A stretch of 64,000 bases of DNA from Bacteroidaceae bacterium (GTDB taxonomy: Bacteria > Bacteroidota > Bacteroidia > Bacteroidales > Bacteroidaceae). Below, piece after piece: positions 28,169 to 37,855 of the stretch (positions are counted from its first letter, which is position 1; every line of letters starts with the position of its first letter). The translations under genes were made by a program, and so were the position numbers. The notes beneath the pieces are model-generated. The model was not told where the DNA came from, ran no database searches, and saw nothing but the letters and a program-made list of their open reading frames with translations. The stretch lies in NCBI GenBank assembly GCA_017560945.1, contig JAFZDY010000044.1, positions 24,590 through 88,589 on the forward strand, given 5' to 3'.

Positions 28169-29347
28169 ATGAATACGAAGAAAGTAGTGTTGTCAGCGGT
28201 AAAGACCGTGTTGGTAACAGGTTTGGTAAGCCTTAGCGCTTGCAGTGGTAACAAGGAAATTCCCTTGGTGTACGAGGTGGAGAACACAGGTGCTGAATAT
28301 GCATGGCCCGAGATGCCTACAGTGGAGAATCTGCCCGTGATAAAGGAGTTGCCCGATGCATTGGAGGGTGTAAAGAGTTTCAGCGACTGGTCACGCCGTC
28401 GTAGCGAAATTGCTGCTATGATTCAGCACTACGGTATCGGTAAGAAGCCTGCCGTGAACAAGGAGGAACAGGTGAAGGCTCGCATGAGCGAAGATACCCT
28501 CATCGTGGATGTGACTGTGAATGGTGAGACTTTGACATTGCGTTCCAAGATTAGCTATCCTAAGGATGGTGTGGCTCCTTATCCTTTGATGATTGGTACC
28601 AGCAACATCTCTTTGCCTCGCGATATGTTCCAGAGCCGCCCCATCGCTACTATGGTATATACCGAGTCTCAGGTGAACTCATACTCTCAGTTCTTCCGTC
28701 GTGACGGCAAGACTCGCGGTGATTACGAATTTGACCGCCTCTATCCTGAATTGAAGGACAACGGCGCCTACAGTGAATGGGCATGGGGACTGAGCCGACT
28801 GATTGACGGCCTTCAGTTGTTGGGTCCTGAGGTGACTAAGATTGATACCAAGCACATCGGTGTGACTGGTTGCTCATATGCAGGTAAGATGGCCCTCTTC
28901 TGCGGTGCATTTGACGAGCGCGTGGCTTTGACCATTGCTCAGGAGCCCGGAGGTGGCGGTGCTGCTGCATGGCGTGTATCTCACGTGATGGGTGAGGTGG
29001 AGAGCCTCGAGCGTACTGACTACAACTGGTTCATGGAGAGTCAGAAGGAGAACTTCCAGGGCGAGAACGTGTACCGCTTGCCGTATGACCACCACGAATT
29101 GTGTGCTATGGTATTCCCCCGTGCACTCTTGTTGTTGGGTAACCCCGACTATGTATGGTTGGCCGATAGCGCTATGCAGGTGTCTTACGAAGCTGCTCAC
29201 AAGGTGTGGGAACGCTTTGGTGTGGGTGACCGCATGGCTTGCGACATCATCGGTGGACACGGACATTGCCAGTTGCACGAGAGTCAACGCCCCATCGTAG
29301 AGTCGTTCATCGACCGTTTCTTGATGGGTAAGGAAGAAGAGAAATAA
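28169..29347 (+). CDS. CE15 glucuronoyl esterase, lipoprotein
   Basis: The 392-residue alpha/beta-hydrolase has lipobox VSLSAC (about residue 25). The nucleophile is Ser236 in GCSYAGK. AQEPGGGGAAAWRVS follows, then the YDHHELCAMVFPRALLLLGN region and the catalytic His in GGHGHCQLH. CE15 enzymes cut the ester between lignin alcohols and 4-O-methyl-glucuronate on xylan. The usual motif is GCSRxGK; here the Arg that helps form the oxyanion hole is Tyr. That may mark a bacterial subgroup or altered specificity. It acts outside the cytoplasm and partners with the GH115 enzymes. Confidence 0.88.
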   Translation: MNTKKVVLSAVKTVLVTGLVSLSACSGNKEIPLVYEVENTGAEYAWPEMPTVENLPVIKELPDALEGVKSFSDWSRRRSEIAAMIQHYGIGKKPAVNKEEQVKARMSEDTLIVDVTVNGETLTLRSKISYPKDGVAPYPLMIGTSNISLPRDMFQSRPIATMVYTESQVNSYSQFFRRDGKTRGDYEFDRLYPELKDNGAYSEWAWGLSRLIDGLQLLGPEVTKIDTKHIGVTGCSYAGKMALFCGAFDERVALTIAQEPGGGGAAAWRVSHVMGEVESLERTDYNWFMESQKENFQGENVYRLPYDHHELCAMVFPRALLLLGNPDYVWLADSAMQVSYEAAHKVWERFGVGDRMACDIIGGHGHCQLHESQRPIVESFIDRFLMGKEEEK

Positions 29348-29361
29348 TCCCAATCTATAAC

Positions 29362-29409
29362 AAAAGGTGTGGTATGACGCAATGAGAGATGCGCGTGCCG
29401 CACCTTTTT
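29362..29409 (+). terminator. Terminator of the CE15 gene
   Basis: AAAAGGTGTGG (29362-29372) pairs with CCGCACCTTTTT (29398-29409), with an inner GACGCA/TGCGC stem. The remaining gap to 29778 holds only dispersed intergenic phrases (TCTGCGTTTATCCGCG-type and TTGAACTTTGAA-type) and no gene. Confidence 0.7.
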
Positions 29410-29778
29410 GTAGACCCTCCCCCCCGACCGACCTTCGTCGTATAGGGTACTATGCTCCCCCTCGCTACGGCACGAATTGAGATCTAATCAATTCTCAGGT
29501 GGCCTCGTTACGCCCCAGGGGGAAGGAGTGATACTTTTACAATGATGGCAATAAAAACAAATCTGCGTCATCTGCGGATGAGAAATGCCACACCCCTCAT
29601 GGTAATATTTTATCTGCGTTTATCCGCGACGAGTTGTTGAGCAATAGCGAAAAAAATCCGCACCTAAAAAAATGTCACGTGCCGCATGGTTCTTTTGAAC
29701 TTTGAACTTTGAATCTTGAATTTAGAACTTTGAATTCTAGTAATTTGTAACTAGTCACTAACTAAAAAACTTGAATAT

Positions 29779-31590
29779 ATGATCAAACATTTCACACTAT
29801 CCCTGCTAATGCTATTAGGCTTGACTGTGTCTGCCGAGGCTGCCAAGAAAGCACAGTCGCCCAACAAAGAACTGACAATGGAGTTGCAGCAGGGGCAATA
29901 CATCGTCAAGTACAAGAAAACTACAGTGCTACGCATTGAAGCCAATGGATATGGCTTGGGTACTGTTACTCCAAAGAAGGCAGAACTGGACTTTGTGCGC
30001 CACCTTCAGGAGGACTACACCATGCTGGCTGGTAAGCGCTTGCACTGCACCAACGAAGCGAACGAATATGCCCTGTCAATCGATGACCGCACCCGATTGG
30101 TATGGAGACTATATAACAATGGTGTGGCCTTCAGATACGAACTCAGCGGGTTGAACCACGAGGTGGTGCCCGAAGAGAAGACTACCTACATCATTCCCGA
30201 AGGTACCAACCGATGGATACAGCGCTGGACAGAGCCTTACGAGGCATTCTTCCCCTATGCTACCACCGGTGAGAGTCGCGACCGCCGATGGGGTTATCCT
30301 GCCCTCATAGAGGCTGAGGAGGGTGTGTTTGCCCTCATCTCGGAGGCCGACATCAACAGCCGCCAGAGTGCATCGTGCCTGCGCAACGACCAGGACGTGG
30401 AGCGCTACCGTGTAAGCCCCGAGAAGAATGACCTGAAACAGCTCGATACATGGTATTCGCCTTGGCGTATGGCCGTGGTGGGTACACTGGCCGATGTGGT
30501 GGAGAGCACACTGGTGACCGACCTCTCTGAGCCTTGCCGACTGACCGATACCGAGTGGATAGAGCCAGGTGTGGTGTCGTGGATATACTGGGCTCACAAC
30601 CATGGTAGCAATGACTACAACATCATCAAGCAGTACGTGGACATGGCGGTGGAGTTGAAACTCCCCTATGTGCTCATCGATGCTGAGTGGGATGGCATGA
30701 AGAATGGCAAAACCATAGAGGATGCTGTGAACTATGCCAAGTCGAAAGGTGTGAAGCCAATGATATGGTACAACTCATCGGTGGGATGGGTGAATGGTGC
30801 GCCAGGACCTCAGTACCGACTGAACAAGCCCGAGGATCGCGAACGCGAGTTTGCATGGTGCGAACAATTGGGCGTGGCGGGAGTGAAGGTTGACTTCTTC
30901 TCGGGCGACAACCAGATGAATATGGAGTACTACATCGATCTGATGGAGAGTGCTGCACTGCACCACCTGCTCATCAACTTCCACGGAGCTACCATTCCCC
31001 GCGGATGGCAACGTACCTATCCGCACATGCTCACTATGGAGGCAGTGTACGGAGCCGAGTGGTACAACAATACACCTACCTTCACCGACAAGGCTGCTTG
31101 CCACAACGCTACATTGCCCTACACACGCAATGTCATAGGACCTATGGACTACACCCCCTGTGCATTCTCTGACTCGCAACACCCACACATCACCACCCAT
31201 GCACACGAGTTGGCATTGACAGTGCTGTACGAGTCGGGATTGCAACATTTGGCCGACCGTCCTGAGAGCTTCCTTGCTCAACCCAAGGAGGTGAAGGACT
31301 TCCTGTCAAAACTCCCTGCCGTGTGGGACGAGACACGCTACGTGTCGGGTTACCCAGGTGAGTCAGCCGTATTGGCTCGCCGTAGCGGAAACACCTGGTA
31401 TGTGGCTGGTATCAATGGTACAGACGAGGAGAAGACCCTCGCAGTGGACCTCGCTGACATTGTCCCCTCGATGAGCAAAGTGCGCCTCTTCCTCGATGGA
31501 AACAAGTGGGATATCCGCACTGCCACCTCAGTGGACAAGGAGGTGAAGTGCCAACCACGTGGCGGATTTGTATTCGTGATAGAGATGTAA
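29779..31590 (+). CDS. GH97 alpha-glycosidase, retaining type
   Basis: The 603-residue secreted enzyme has a signal peptide (about 1-21), an N-terminal beta-supersandwich, the GH97 barrel and a C-terminal beta domain. The motif GVAGVKVDFFSGDNQ places a predicted nucleophile at Asp372, as in the retaining (alpha-galactosidase-like) branch of GH97, not the inverting SusB branch. In this setting it probably removes terminal alpha-galactose or a similar cap from complex xylan side chains; the exact sugar is inferred. It shares the somewhat higher GC content of the adjacent CE15 and GH115 genes. Confidence 0.87.
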   Translation: MIKHFTLSLLMLLGLTVSAEAAKKAQSPNKELTMELQQGQYIVKYKKTTVLRIEANGYGLGTVTPKKAELDFVRHLQEDYTMLAGKRLHCTNEANEYALSIDDRTRLVWRLYNNGVAFRYELSGLNHEVVPEEKTTYIIPEGTNRWIQRWTEPYEAFFPYATTGESRDRRWGYPALIEAEEGVFALISEADINSRQSASCLRNDQDVERYRVSPEKNDLKQLDTWYSPWRMAVVGTLADVVESTLVTDLSEPCRLTDTEWIEPGVVSWIYWAHNHGSNDYNIIKQYVDMAVELKLPYVLIDAEWDGMKNGKTIEDAVNYAKSKGVKPMIWYNSSVGWVNGAPGPQYRLNKPEDREREFAWCEQLGVAGVKVDFFSGDNQMNMEYYIDLMESAALHHLLINFHGATIPRGWQRTYPHMLTMEAVYGAEWYNNTPTFTDKAACHNATLPYTRNVIGPMDYTPCAFSDSQHPHITTHAHELALTVLYESGLQHLADRPESFLAQPKEVKDFLSKLPAVWDETRYVSGYPGESAVLARRSGNTWYVAGINGTDEEKTLAVDLADIVPSMSKVRLFLDGNKWDIRTATSVDKEVKCQPRGGFVFVIEM

Positions 31591-31617
31591 TCAAATGATG
31601 AGATAGACAAAAAAGAG

Positions 31618-31680
31618 AGTCACATGAGTCTTAGGGCTTGTGTACGTAGGATGTGCCCCCAAGGCTCATGTGACTTTTCC
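31618..31680 (+). terminator. Terminator between GH97 and GH115 genes
   Basis: AGTCACATGAG (31618-31628) pairs perfectly with CTCATGTGACT (31665-31675), with a further inner CTTAGGG/CCCCAAGG stem, followed by TTTTCC. Confidence 0.7.
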
Positions 31681-31711
31681 TATTATATAAAACGCTAAAC
31701 AGATAGAATAG

Positions 31712-34306
31712 ATGAACAGAATACTTATGTGTATGCTCAGTGTCCTTGCCTTTGCATGGACGTTGATGGGGTGCTCGGGCGAAAGGGCAAACCTGCTGAC
31801 AGTGTCAAACGAAGCGGTGGAGGGTGGATTTGACCTTTCCAAAGCTGCCGTCGTGTACGATGCTGCAGATGGGAAGACAGTGCGTCGAGTGGCCACACTC
31901 TTTGCCGAGGATATACAGCGCGTGACGGAGAGCGACGTGAGGGTGGTGGACGAGAAGGAGACACCACTTGCTTCGCAAGTCGTCATCATGGGAACATTGG
32001 ACGGAAACTCCCTCATCCAGCAACTGGTGAAGAGTGGCAAGTTGAATGTGAAACCCATCGAGGGAGGATGGGAGCAATACGTCATCCGCCAGGTGGCTAA
32101 CCCCATGGAGGGAGTGGACGAGGCACTGGTTATTGCAGGTACCAATCGTCGTGCAGTGGCGTACGGAGCCTTCAGCATCAGTGAGATGATGGGTGTGTCG
32201 CCCTTCTATTGGTGGGCAGATGTACCTGTAAGGAAGTCGCCCGAGGTGTATGTGAAGGCCGACTTTGCCTCGCAATCGCCCAGTGTGAAGTATCGCGGAT
32301 TCTTCATCAACGACGAGGATTGGGGATTGAAGCCCTGGTCATCGAATACCTACGAACCCGAGGTGAACGATATTGGTCCCAAGACCTATGCACAGGTGTG
32401 CGAACTCATCCTTCGCCTGAAGGGAAACATGGTGGCACCAGCCATGCACTCATGCACAGGTGCCTTCTATTCGCACGCCGATAACAAGGTGGTGGCCGAC
32501 GAGTATGGCATACTCATCACCACCTCGCATTGCGAGCCTCTGTTGTTCAACAATGCATCGTTGCAGGAGTGGGACAAGGAGATAGATGGCGAGTGGGACT
32601 ACTCGAAAAACAAAGAGCGCATCCTTGGCAAACTGGATGCTCGCGTGAAGGAGGCTTCTCCCTACGAAAATATCTACACACTGGCTATGCGTGGCTTGCA
32701 CGACGAGGGTATGCGCGGCAATCTGACCGCGGACGAGAAGGTGCAGATGCTGTTTAACGCCATGGCTGACCAACGTGCAATACTGAGCAAGTACATTGAC
32801 ACACCATTGGAGGAGATACCTCAGATATTTGTCCCCTACAAAGAGACACTCGACCTCTATGAGAAGGGCCTTCAAGTGCCCGAGGAGGTGACTCTCGTGT
32901 GGGTGGACGACAACTACGGCTATCTGAAACGTGTGAGCAACCCCGAGGAGCAGAAGCGCAAGGGTGGGGCAGGTGTCTATTACCATACCTCGTACCTGGG
33001 CACTCCGCACGACTATCTGTGGCTATCCACCACACCTCCTGTACTGATGTACGAGGAGTTGAAGAAGGCCTACGACACAGGCGCCGACCGATACTGGTTG
33101 CTCAACGTGGGCGACATCAAGCCAATGGAACTTGCCGTGAAAACCTTCTTCGACATGGCGTGGGACTTCAATGCATACGACATCGAGAGTATCAACCAAC
33201 ATCAGGCACAATACATGGCATCACTCTTTGGCGTGGAGTACGAGGCTAATTTCCAAACTTTGCTCGATGAATATTACCGCCTTGCATGGAGTCGCAAGCC
33301 CGAGTATATGGGATGGGAGCGCGAGTGGGATGCTATACCCGCCAGGGAGTTGACAGGACCTTCAGATTTCTCTTTTGATAATTACAACGATGCCCGTCAG
33401 CGATTGGCCGACTATGCACGATTGTCCGATGAGGTGGCTCGCATCTGTTTGGAGTTGCCCGAAGAACTGCGTCCTGCATTCTTCGAAATGTTCGCCTACC
33501 CAGTGATGGCCGCCAATCAGATGAATCGCAAATTCCTGTTTGCCCAACTGAATAAAGAGGAGTTGGACAAGGGAAACACAGCAGGTGCCAATTGGGCAGC
33601 TTTGGAGTCAAGCAACGCATACGCCATTATCGAGTATCTGAACGACCGCTATAACACCATGCTTGGTGGCAAGTGGAAAGGTATAATGGACGTGCCTCCT
33701 GGCTTCTGCGCACGCTATCCTGAGATGCCCGAGGTGACGTATGTCGATGGGGTAGAGCCCCTACCTGTGGATATCGCTCCCCAAACCTCGCAAGAGACGT
33801 TGGAGGATTGCCTGGTGGTGGACTTGTTGCAAGGAAAATTTGTGTCAAAGCAAGGTCACACAGTGCGCTATGTCAAAGGTATTGGATACGACTGGCACGT
33901 GGTGCAGATAGGCGTAGCCACTGAGCCTACGGCAGATGCAACCCGATTGGATGGCACACGAGTGGAGTACACATTGCCCTCTATCGATGCGGAAAGTGTG
34001 ACAGTGACAGTGTCGACTCTTCCCTTCTTCCCCTTGTACAAGGGCAAGAGTAATCGCTATGGCATTTCCATTGATGGACAATCGCCCTACGTGACTGAAA
34101 ACTTGCCCACTGAATGGAGTGAGCCATGGAAAGACCAAGTGCTGAAGAATGGTGTGGAGGCTTGCGTGACTTTCGACATCGACCCCTCAAAGGATTCGCA
34201 CACACTCACACTCACTTGTGGAGACCCTGGCACTATGGTACAACGCATCATCGTCGATTGGGGAGGCTTGAAGAAAACCTATGTAGGACCTTCAATGAAC
34301 AGATAA
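31712..34306 (+). CDS. GH115 xylan alpha-glucuronidase, lipoprotein
   Basis: The 864-residue protein has lipobox LMGC (Cys21), the GH115 N-terminal domain and the catalytic barrel (about 165-530). Family motifs include SPFYWWADVP, KYRGFFINDED, ITTSHCEPL, AMRGLHDEGM and LNVGDIKPMELAVKTFFDMAW. A C-terminal Greek-key domain follows. GH115 removes (4-O-methyl-)glucuronic acid from internal xylose units of polymeric xylan, unlike GH67. A second GH115 lies at 54306-56783; where that one has SHHEPM, this one has SHCEPL, so specificity may differ. It probably works after CE15 has freed the uronate. Confidence 0.92.
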   Translation: MNRILMCMLSVLAFAWTLMGCSGERANLLTVSNEAVEGGFDLSKAAVVYDAADGKTVRRVATLFAEDIQRVTESDVRVVDEKETPLASQVVIMGTLDGNSLIQQLVKSGKLNVKPIEGGWEQYVIRQVANPMEGVDEALVIAGTNRRAVAYGAFSISEMMGVSPFYWWADVPVRKSPEVYVKADFASQSPSVKYRGFFINDEDWGLKPWSSNTYEPEVNDIGPKTYAQVCELILRLKGNMVAPAMHSCTGAFYSHADNKVVADEYGILITTSHCEPLLFNNASLQEWDKEIDGEWDYSKNKERILGKLDARVKEASPYENIYTLAMRGLHDEGMRGNLTADEKVQMLFNAMADQRAILSKYIDTPLEEIPQIFVPYKETLDLYEKGLQVPEEVTLVWVDDNYGYLKRVSNPEEQKRKGGAGVYYHTSYLGTPHDYLWLSTTPPVLMYEELKKAYDTGADRYWLLNVGDIKPMELAVKTFFDMAWDFNAYDIESINQHQAQYMASLFGVEYEANFQTLLDEYYRLAWSRKPEYMGWEREWDAIPARELTGPSDFSFDNYNDARQRLADYARLSDEVARICLELPEELRPAFFEMFAYPVMAANQMNRKFLFAQLNKEELDKGNTAGANWAALESSNAYAIIEYLNDRYNTMLGGKWKGIMDVPPGFCARYPEMPEVTYVDGVEPLPVDIAPQTSQETLEDCLVVDLLQGKFVSKQGHTVRYVKGIGYDWHVVQIGVATEPTADATRLDGTRVEYTLPSIDAESVTVTVSTLPFFPLYKGKSNRYGISIDGQSPYVTENLPTEWSEPWKDQVLKNGVEACVTFDIDPSKDSHTLTLTCGDPGTMVQRIIVDWGGLKKTYVGPSMNR

Positions 34307-34309
34307 CCT

Positions 34310-34366
34310 CTGAATATTTTTTAGGCAACCCAAGAAAAATATTTGGATAACCTAAGAAAAATATAT
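34310..34366. repeat. Phased dyad array G3 (3 units, 22-bp period)
   Basis: Units start at 34310 (CTGAATATTTTTT), 34332 (AAGAAAAATATTT) and 34354 (AAGAAAAATATAT), exactly 22 bp apart, immediately after the GH115 stop codon. The word is shared with arrays G1 and G2. Confidence 0.65.
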
Positions 34367-34409
34367 AGTAAAAGAATGTAGGTGTATCAAAAATGAATTA
34401 GGCATGGAT

Positions 34410-34472
34410 TATACGGATTACACGGATAAATTATTATTATAAATCTGCGTTAATCTGTGTAATCCGTGCCTA
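34410..34472. repeat. Hairpin of GGATTACACGGAT-type words
   Basis: GGATTACACGGAT on the left and ATCTGTGTAATCCGTGCC on the right form an imperfect hairpin around an AT-rich loop. It is a dispersed phrase, partly echoed at 29570-29630, between the GH115 and GH98 genes. Confidence 0.5.
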
Positions 34473-34588
34473 AATTATAAACGGCATCTGTGATTACAAA
34501 GATGATATAATTGTTTCATTTTATTTGTCGTACGTTTGATATTTCAGCCTTTTACCTCCTTTATGTTGTGAGGTTCATAAACTTTTAC

Positions 34589-34596
34589 TATTTTTG
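34589..34596 (+). promoter_or_regulatory. -7 element of the GH98 gene
   Basis: TATTTTTG matches TAnnTTTG, with a predicted start near 34603 and a 20-nt leader. Confidence 0.5.
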
Positions 34597-34623
34597 CACC
34601 GTTACTTACTAAATTAAACAAAC

Positions 34624-37600
34624 ATGATTAGAAGATTTTACTCTTTTTTGATTTTTCTCCTGCTGATGTGTGTGGCAGGAAATGAAGTGTCGGCTCAACA
34701 ACGCCGTCCTATCGATAATGAGAATCCTCTGTGGCTTATCCATGTGGACGTATGGAACAAGGCTGACCCTCAGAAGATTATTGACTTGATTCCCGATGAC
34801 ATCAAACCCTACGTGTGTCTGAATCTCTCACTCTCGTGCCAGTATGACACAGAAAAGGATGTGTACAAGATGCCTCAGAATGCTATCCGCACCTATAAGT
34901 CATGGGCAACTGTATGTCAGCTCAACAACATGTGGTTTACTTGTCAGCCAGCCAGTGGTGGACACACCCACATTCAGGATGATGACATTGAAATCTTTGA
35001 ATACTTCTACAAGCGTTACCCCAACTTCCTTGGTTGGAACTATTGCGAACAGTTTTGGGGATTTGACGAACCCAACGACGAGAGTTCAAGTTCACAAGCC
35101 GACCGCTTGGCATTGTTTGCCAAACTTGTCCCCATGGCACACAAGTATGGTGGTTTCCTCACCATCAGTTTCTGTGGAAACATCTGGTCACACGGTCTCA
35201 ATCCTGTGGGTATGATGAAGCGAAACAAGGACTTGTTGAAGGCTTGTCAGGATTACCCCGAGGCTTGTCTTTGGCTCTATAAATACACCACCTCATCATG
35301 CTTCTACAACAACGAGAGTGTGACCATCTCTCCCTTCATCAGCGGATTGGCCACCAACTATGGCGTGCGCTATGACAACTGTGGATGGAATGGCGCATTG
35401 GATGCTATCCTTGGTGAAGGACATGGTAAGAAATACCCCACTGCAGCAGGTATTGGTACTGTGATGGAGCAGACATGTGTGAACGGTGGAGCCGTGTGGG
35501 ATGGTCCTGAGTTGATATGGACAGAGGACTTCCAAAACTTGAGCAACACTACTGTTGATGGTTACTCTCGCCGTAACTGGGGTACTTTCCCCAGCTTCCG
35601 CGGAGGATGGATAGACATGTTCCGCAAGATTATCGATGGTACCATGCGCATCCCCTCACGTAAGGAGGTCGTGGAAAACACCAAGATTGTGGTGGTGAAT
35701 GACATCAATAACTCTGATTACGAGCAAAGCTATGCTGCTTGGGGAGACCTTTATGACGGACTTTACAAGCAAAACGACCCTTTCAATAAAGGTAATGGTC
35801 AATGGATGGACAACTACTGCTATTTCAAGAAGACAGGTCGCTATGCTGCTATTCCTGTGGTAATCGACTTGTACGACTCAGTAGCTAAGGCTATCCCTGC
35901 ACAGGTGAAAAAGTCGGTGTATAAGACTCGTTGGAGTTCACAAACTGCTAAGGTGAACGAATTCAATAAGAGGTATCCCGAGGTAAGCACTGGTGACCTT
36001 TACGTTTCTCGTCGTGGAAACCAACTTATCACCTACACTCCGTACACTTACTTGAACAAGAAGAAGACTGCTTCGGCTGAGATTCCTTTGCTCTACAACC
36101 GTTGCGATACATTGGAGTTGAACTACGGAAAACTCAGCAGTGGTACTATTCGCGAGTACAAGGACAGCATTGTATTCTACCTGAACAACTATCGTTCGGA
36201 CTCAAGTGCTTTGCAAACCGACTACATCACCATTCGTGGTGCAGAGTCAGAGCCTACCTATACTGTTAAAAAGCGTTTGCTCACAAGCAACATAACTGCC
36301 ACTCCTGAATGGGATGAAACTAACAAAATATTTAAGTTGACCTTGAAACACTTGGGCGCAGTGGATTTGGTTATCAATACTCCGGGTGAAGCAGAACCCG
36401 AAGGTAAGTTGGCCGACGCTATTGCCATCACTCCGCTTGGTATTCCTCAACAACCTGCCGACTATAAGGGTGAAATCATCATCGAGGCAGAGGATATGGA
36501 CTACAGATATATCAAGAGTTGTGTGACTGACCCCTATGGCCAGTATCCTTCTGTACGCGGTCATGCAGGTAATGGTTTCATGGATATGGGAACTAACACC
36601 AGTGGCTCACTTCGCCATCAATTGAATAGCAAGGTGTCAGGAGCACATACAATCACAGTACGCTATACTTCTCCCTCGAAGGCCGGAAAAATATCTATTA
36701 CTGTGAATGGAACTAAGAAAAATGTGGATTGTGAGAAAACAGCTACCAACGAATGGCGCAAAGTTTCTGTTTCAGGTACTATCAATGAGGGTAAGAACAA
36801 TCTTATCATCATGAACACAGGTGGAGCATCTATGTACATTGACCAGATTATCTATACTCCTGAAGGTGTAGAGGAAGAGAAATTCTCAGTGACTATGCGC
36901 GAAAGCGAGAGTGGTGAGGCTGTTGCCGATGTGACCGAGGCTGTAGAAGGTCAAGTGGTTAAGCTCACCGTTACTCCCAAGGAAGGCTTTGCTCATGTAG
37001 GTTGGGATATCATTCACGGAAATGTGACTATCGGCGATGACAATACATTTGTAATGCCCGACGATATCGTGACTTTGCAACCTCTCTTTGTTGACCAGTC
37101 TTCAGTGTACACTCTTGACTATACCAATGTCCTCAACGGAGCTATTCCTGAAGGATGGCGTACTGTCGATGGTGAAACAATTCATGATTATCCCAACTCT
37201 TATGGTTCGGGTGCTCGTACATTTGTAGGATTTACTGGTTACCAAGGTAAGGCTCTTTATTGGCGTGTAACCAGAGCCGAGTATGGCATGCAGAGTGCAT
37301 ATCCTCTCACACTTCAAGCAGGAACCTATAAGTTGACTTTCGCTATGGCTGCTTGGAAGGGTACACCTAAGTATAAGGTTAGCATCATCAACAAGAGTAC
37401 TGGTAAGGCAGTTGTTACCTCTTCAGTGCTGAGTGCTACGCCCAATGCCGATGGAAACTCAGGCGCCAATCTTACCTCTGCTAAGCAGTATACACTTGAT
37501 TTTACTATCAATGATCCTGGTAACTATGTCATTCGTTTCCTCAACAATGGTACAGGCTATGATGAGTTCCTGCTCCTCGAATGCCGCATCAATGTGAAGA

Positions 37601-37749
37601 CATTGTCTATCGACGACGTATTGACTGAGTCTGTAGGTATTGCTGAAATCTACGACGTCAATGGCATACGCCGTGAAAGTCTCCAACCAGGCTTGAACAT
37701 CATCGTTACCACCGATGGTAAGGTACGTAAGTTGATGATAAAGAAGTAA
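34624..37749 (+). CDS. GH98-family endo-glycanase (probable xylanase)
   Basis: The 1041-residue secreted protein has a signal peptide (about 1-25) and a GH98 catalytic region (about 35-330, including GWNYCEQFWGFDEP and GPELIWTEDFQN). The GH98 C-terminal domain runs to about 600. A CBM35/6-like domain (about 617-755, IIIEAEDMDY start), a bacterial-repeat-like domain (about 760-830) and a jelly-roll domain (about 835-1000) follow. The tail EIYDVNGIRRESLQPG is typical of Prevotella secreted proteins. Characterised GH98 members are blood-group endo-galactosidases and a Bacteroides ovatus xylanase active on complex glucuronoarabinoxylan. The neighbours favour the latter activity, by inference. Confidence 0.82.
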   Translation: MIRRFYSFLIFLLLMCVAGNEVSAQQRRPIDNENPLWLIHVDVWNKADPQKIIDLIPDDIKPYVCLNLSLSCQYDTEKDVYKMPQNAIRTYKSWATVCQLNNMWFTCQPASGGHTHIQDDDIEIFEYFYKRYPNFLGWNYCEQFWGFDEPNDESSSSQADRLALFAKLVPMAHKYGGFLTISFCGNIWSHGLNPVGMMKRNKDLLKACQDYPEACLWLYKYTTSSCFYNNESVTISPFISGLATNYGVRYDNCGWNGALDAILGEGHGKKYPTAAGIGTVMEQTCVNGGAVWDGPELIWTEDFQNLSNTTVDGYSRRNWGTFPSFRGGWIDMFRKIIDGTMRIPSRKEVVENTKIVVVNDINNSDYEQSYAAWGDLYDGLYKQNDPFNKGNGQWMDNYCYFKKTGRYAAIPVVIDLYDSVAKAIPAQVKKSVYKTRWSSQTAKVNEFNKRYPEVSTGDLYVSRRGNQLITYTPYTYLNKKKTASAEIPLLYNRCDTLELNYGKLSSGTIREYKDSIVFYLNNYRSDSSALQTDYITIRGAESEPTYTVKKRLLTSNITATPEWDETNKIFKLTLKHLGAVDLVINTPGEAEPEGKLADAIAITPLGIPQQPADYKGEIIIEAEDMDYRYIKSCVTDPYGQYPSVRGHAGNGFMDMGTNTSGSLRHQLNSKVSGAHTITVRYTSPSKAGKISITVNGTKKNVDCEKTATNEWRKVSVSGTINEGKNNLIIMNTGGASMYIDQIIYTPEGVEEEKFSVTMRESESGEAVADVTEAVEGQVVKLTVTPKEGFAHVGWDIIHGNVTIGDDNTFVMPDDIVTLQPLFVDQSSVYTLDYTNVLNGAIPEGWRTVDGETIHDYPNSYGSGARTFVGFTGYQGKALYWRVTRAEYGMQSAYPLTLQAGTYKLTFAMAAWKGTPKYKVSIINKSTGKAVVTSSVLSATPNADGNSGANLTSAKQYTLDFTINDPGNYVIRFLNNGTGYDEFLLLECRINVKTLSIDDVLTESVGIAEIYDVNGIRRESLQPGLNIIVTTDGKVRKLMIKK

Positions 37750-37769
37750 GAGATAATCAATAAATATTC

Positions 37770-37808
37770 AATAAAAGGGCTGTACAATAAATGTACAGCC
37801 CTTTTATT
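37770..37808. terminator. Bidirectional terminator after GH98
   Basis: A perfect 17-bp stem (37770-37786 with 37792-37808) has A-rich and T-rich flanks. Confidence 0.92.
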
Positions 37809-37855
37809 GTATTCATCCAAGAAGTGGATGAGGACTAAGGGTTCAAAGTTCAAGG

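Noticed and set aside
29410-29470. Terminator or regulatory site in the C/G-rich stretch after CE15
   Set aside because: It looks like a dispersed G/C-rich intergenic phrase without a clean stem; only the preceding hairpin is supported.
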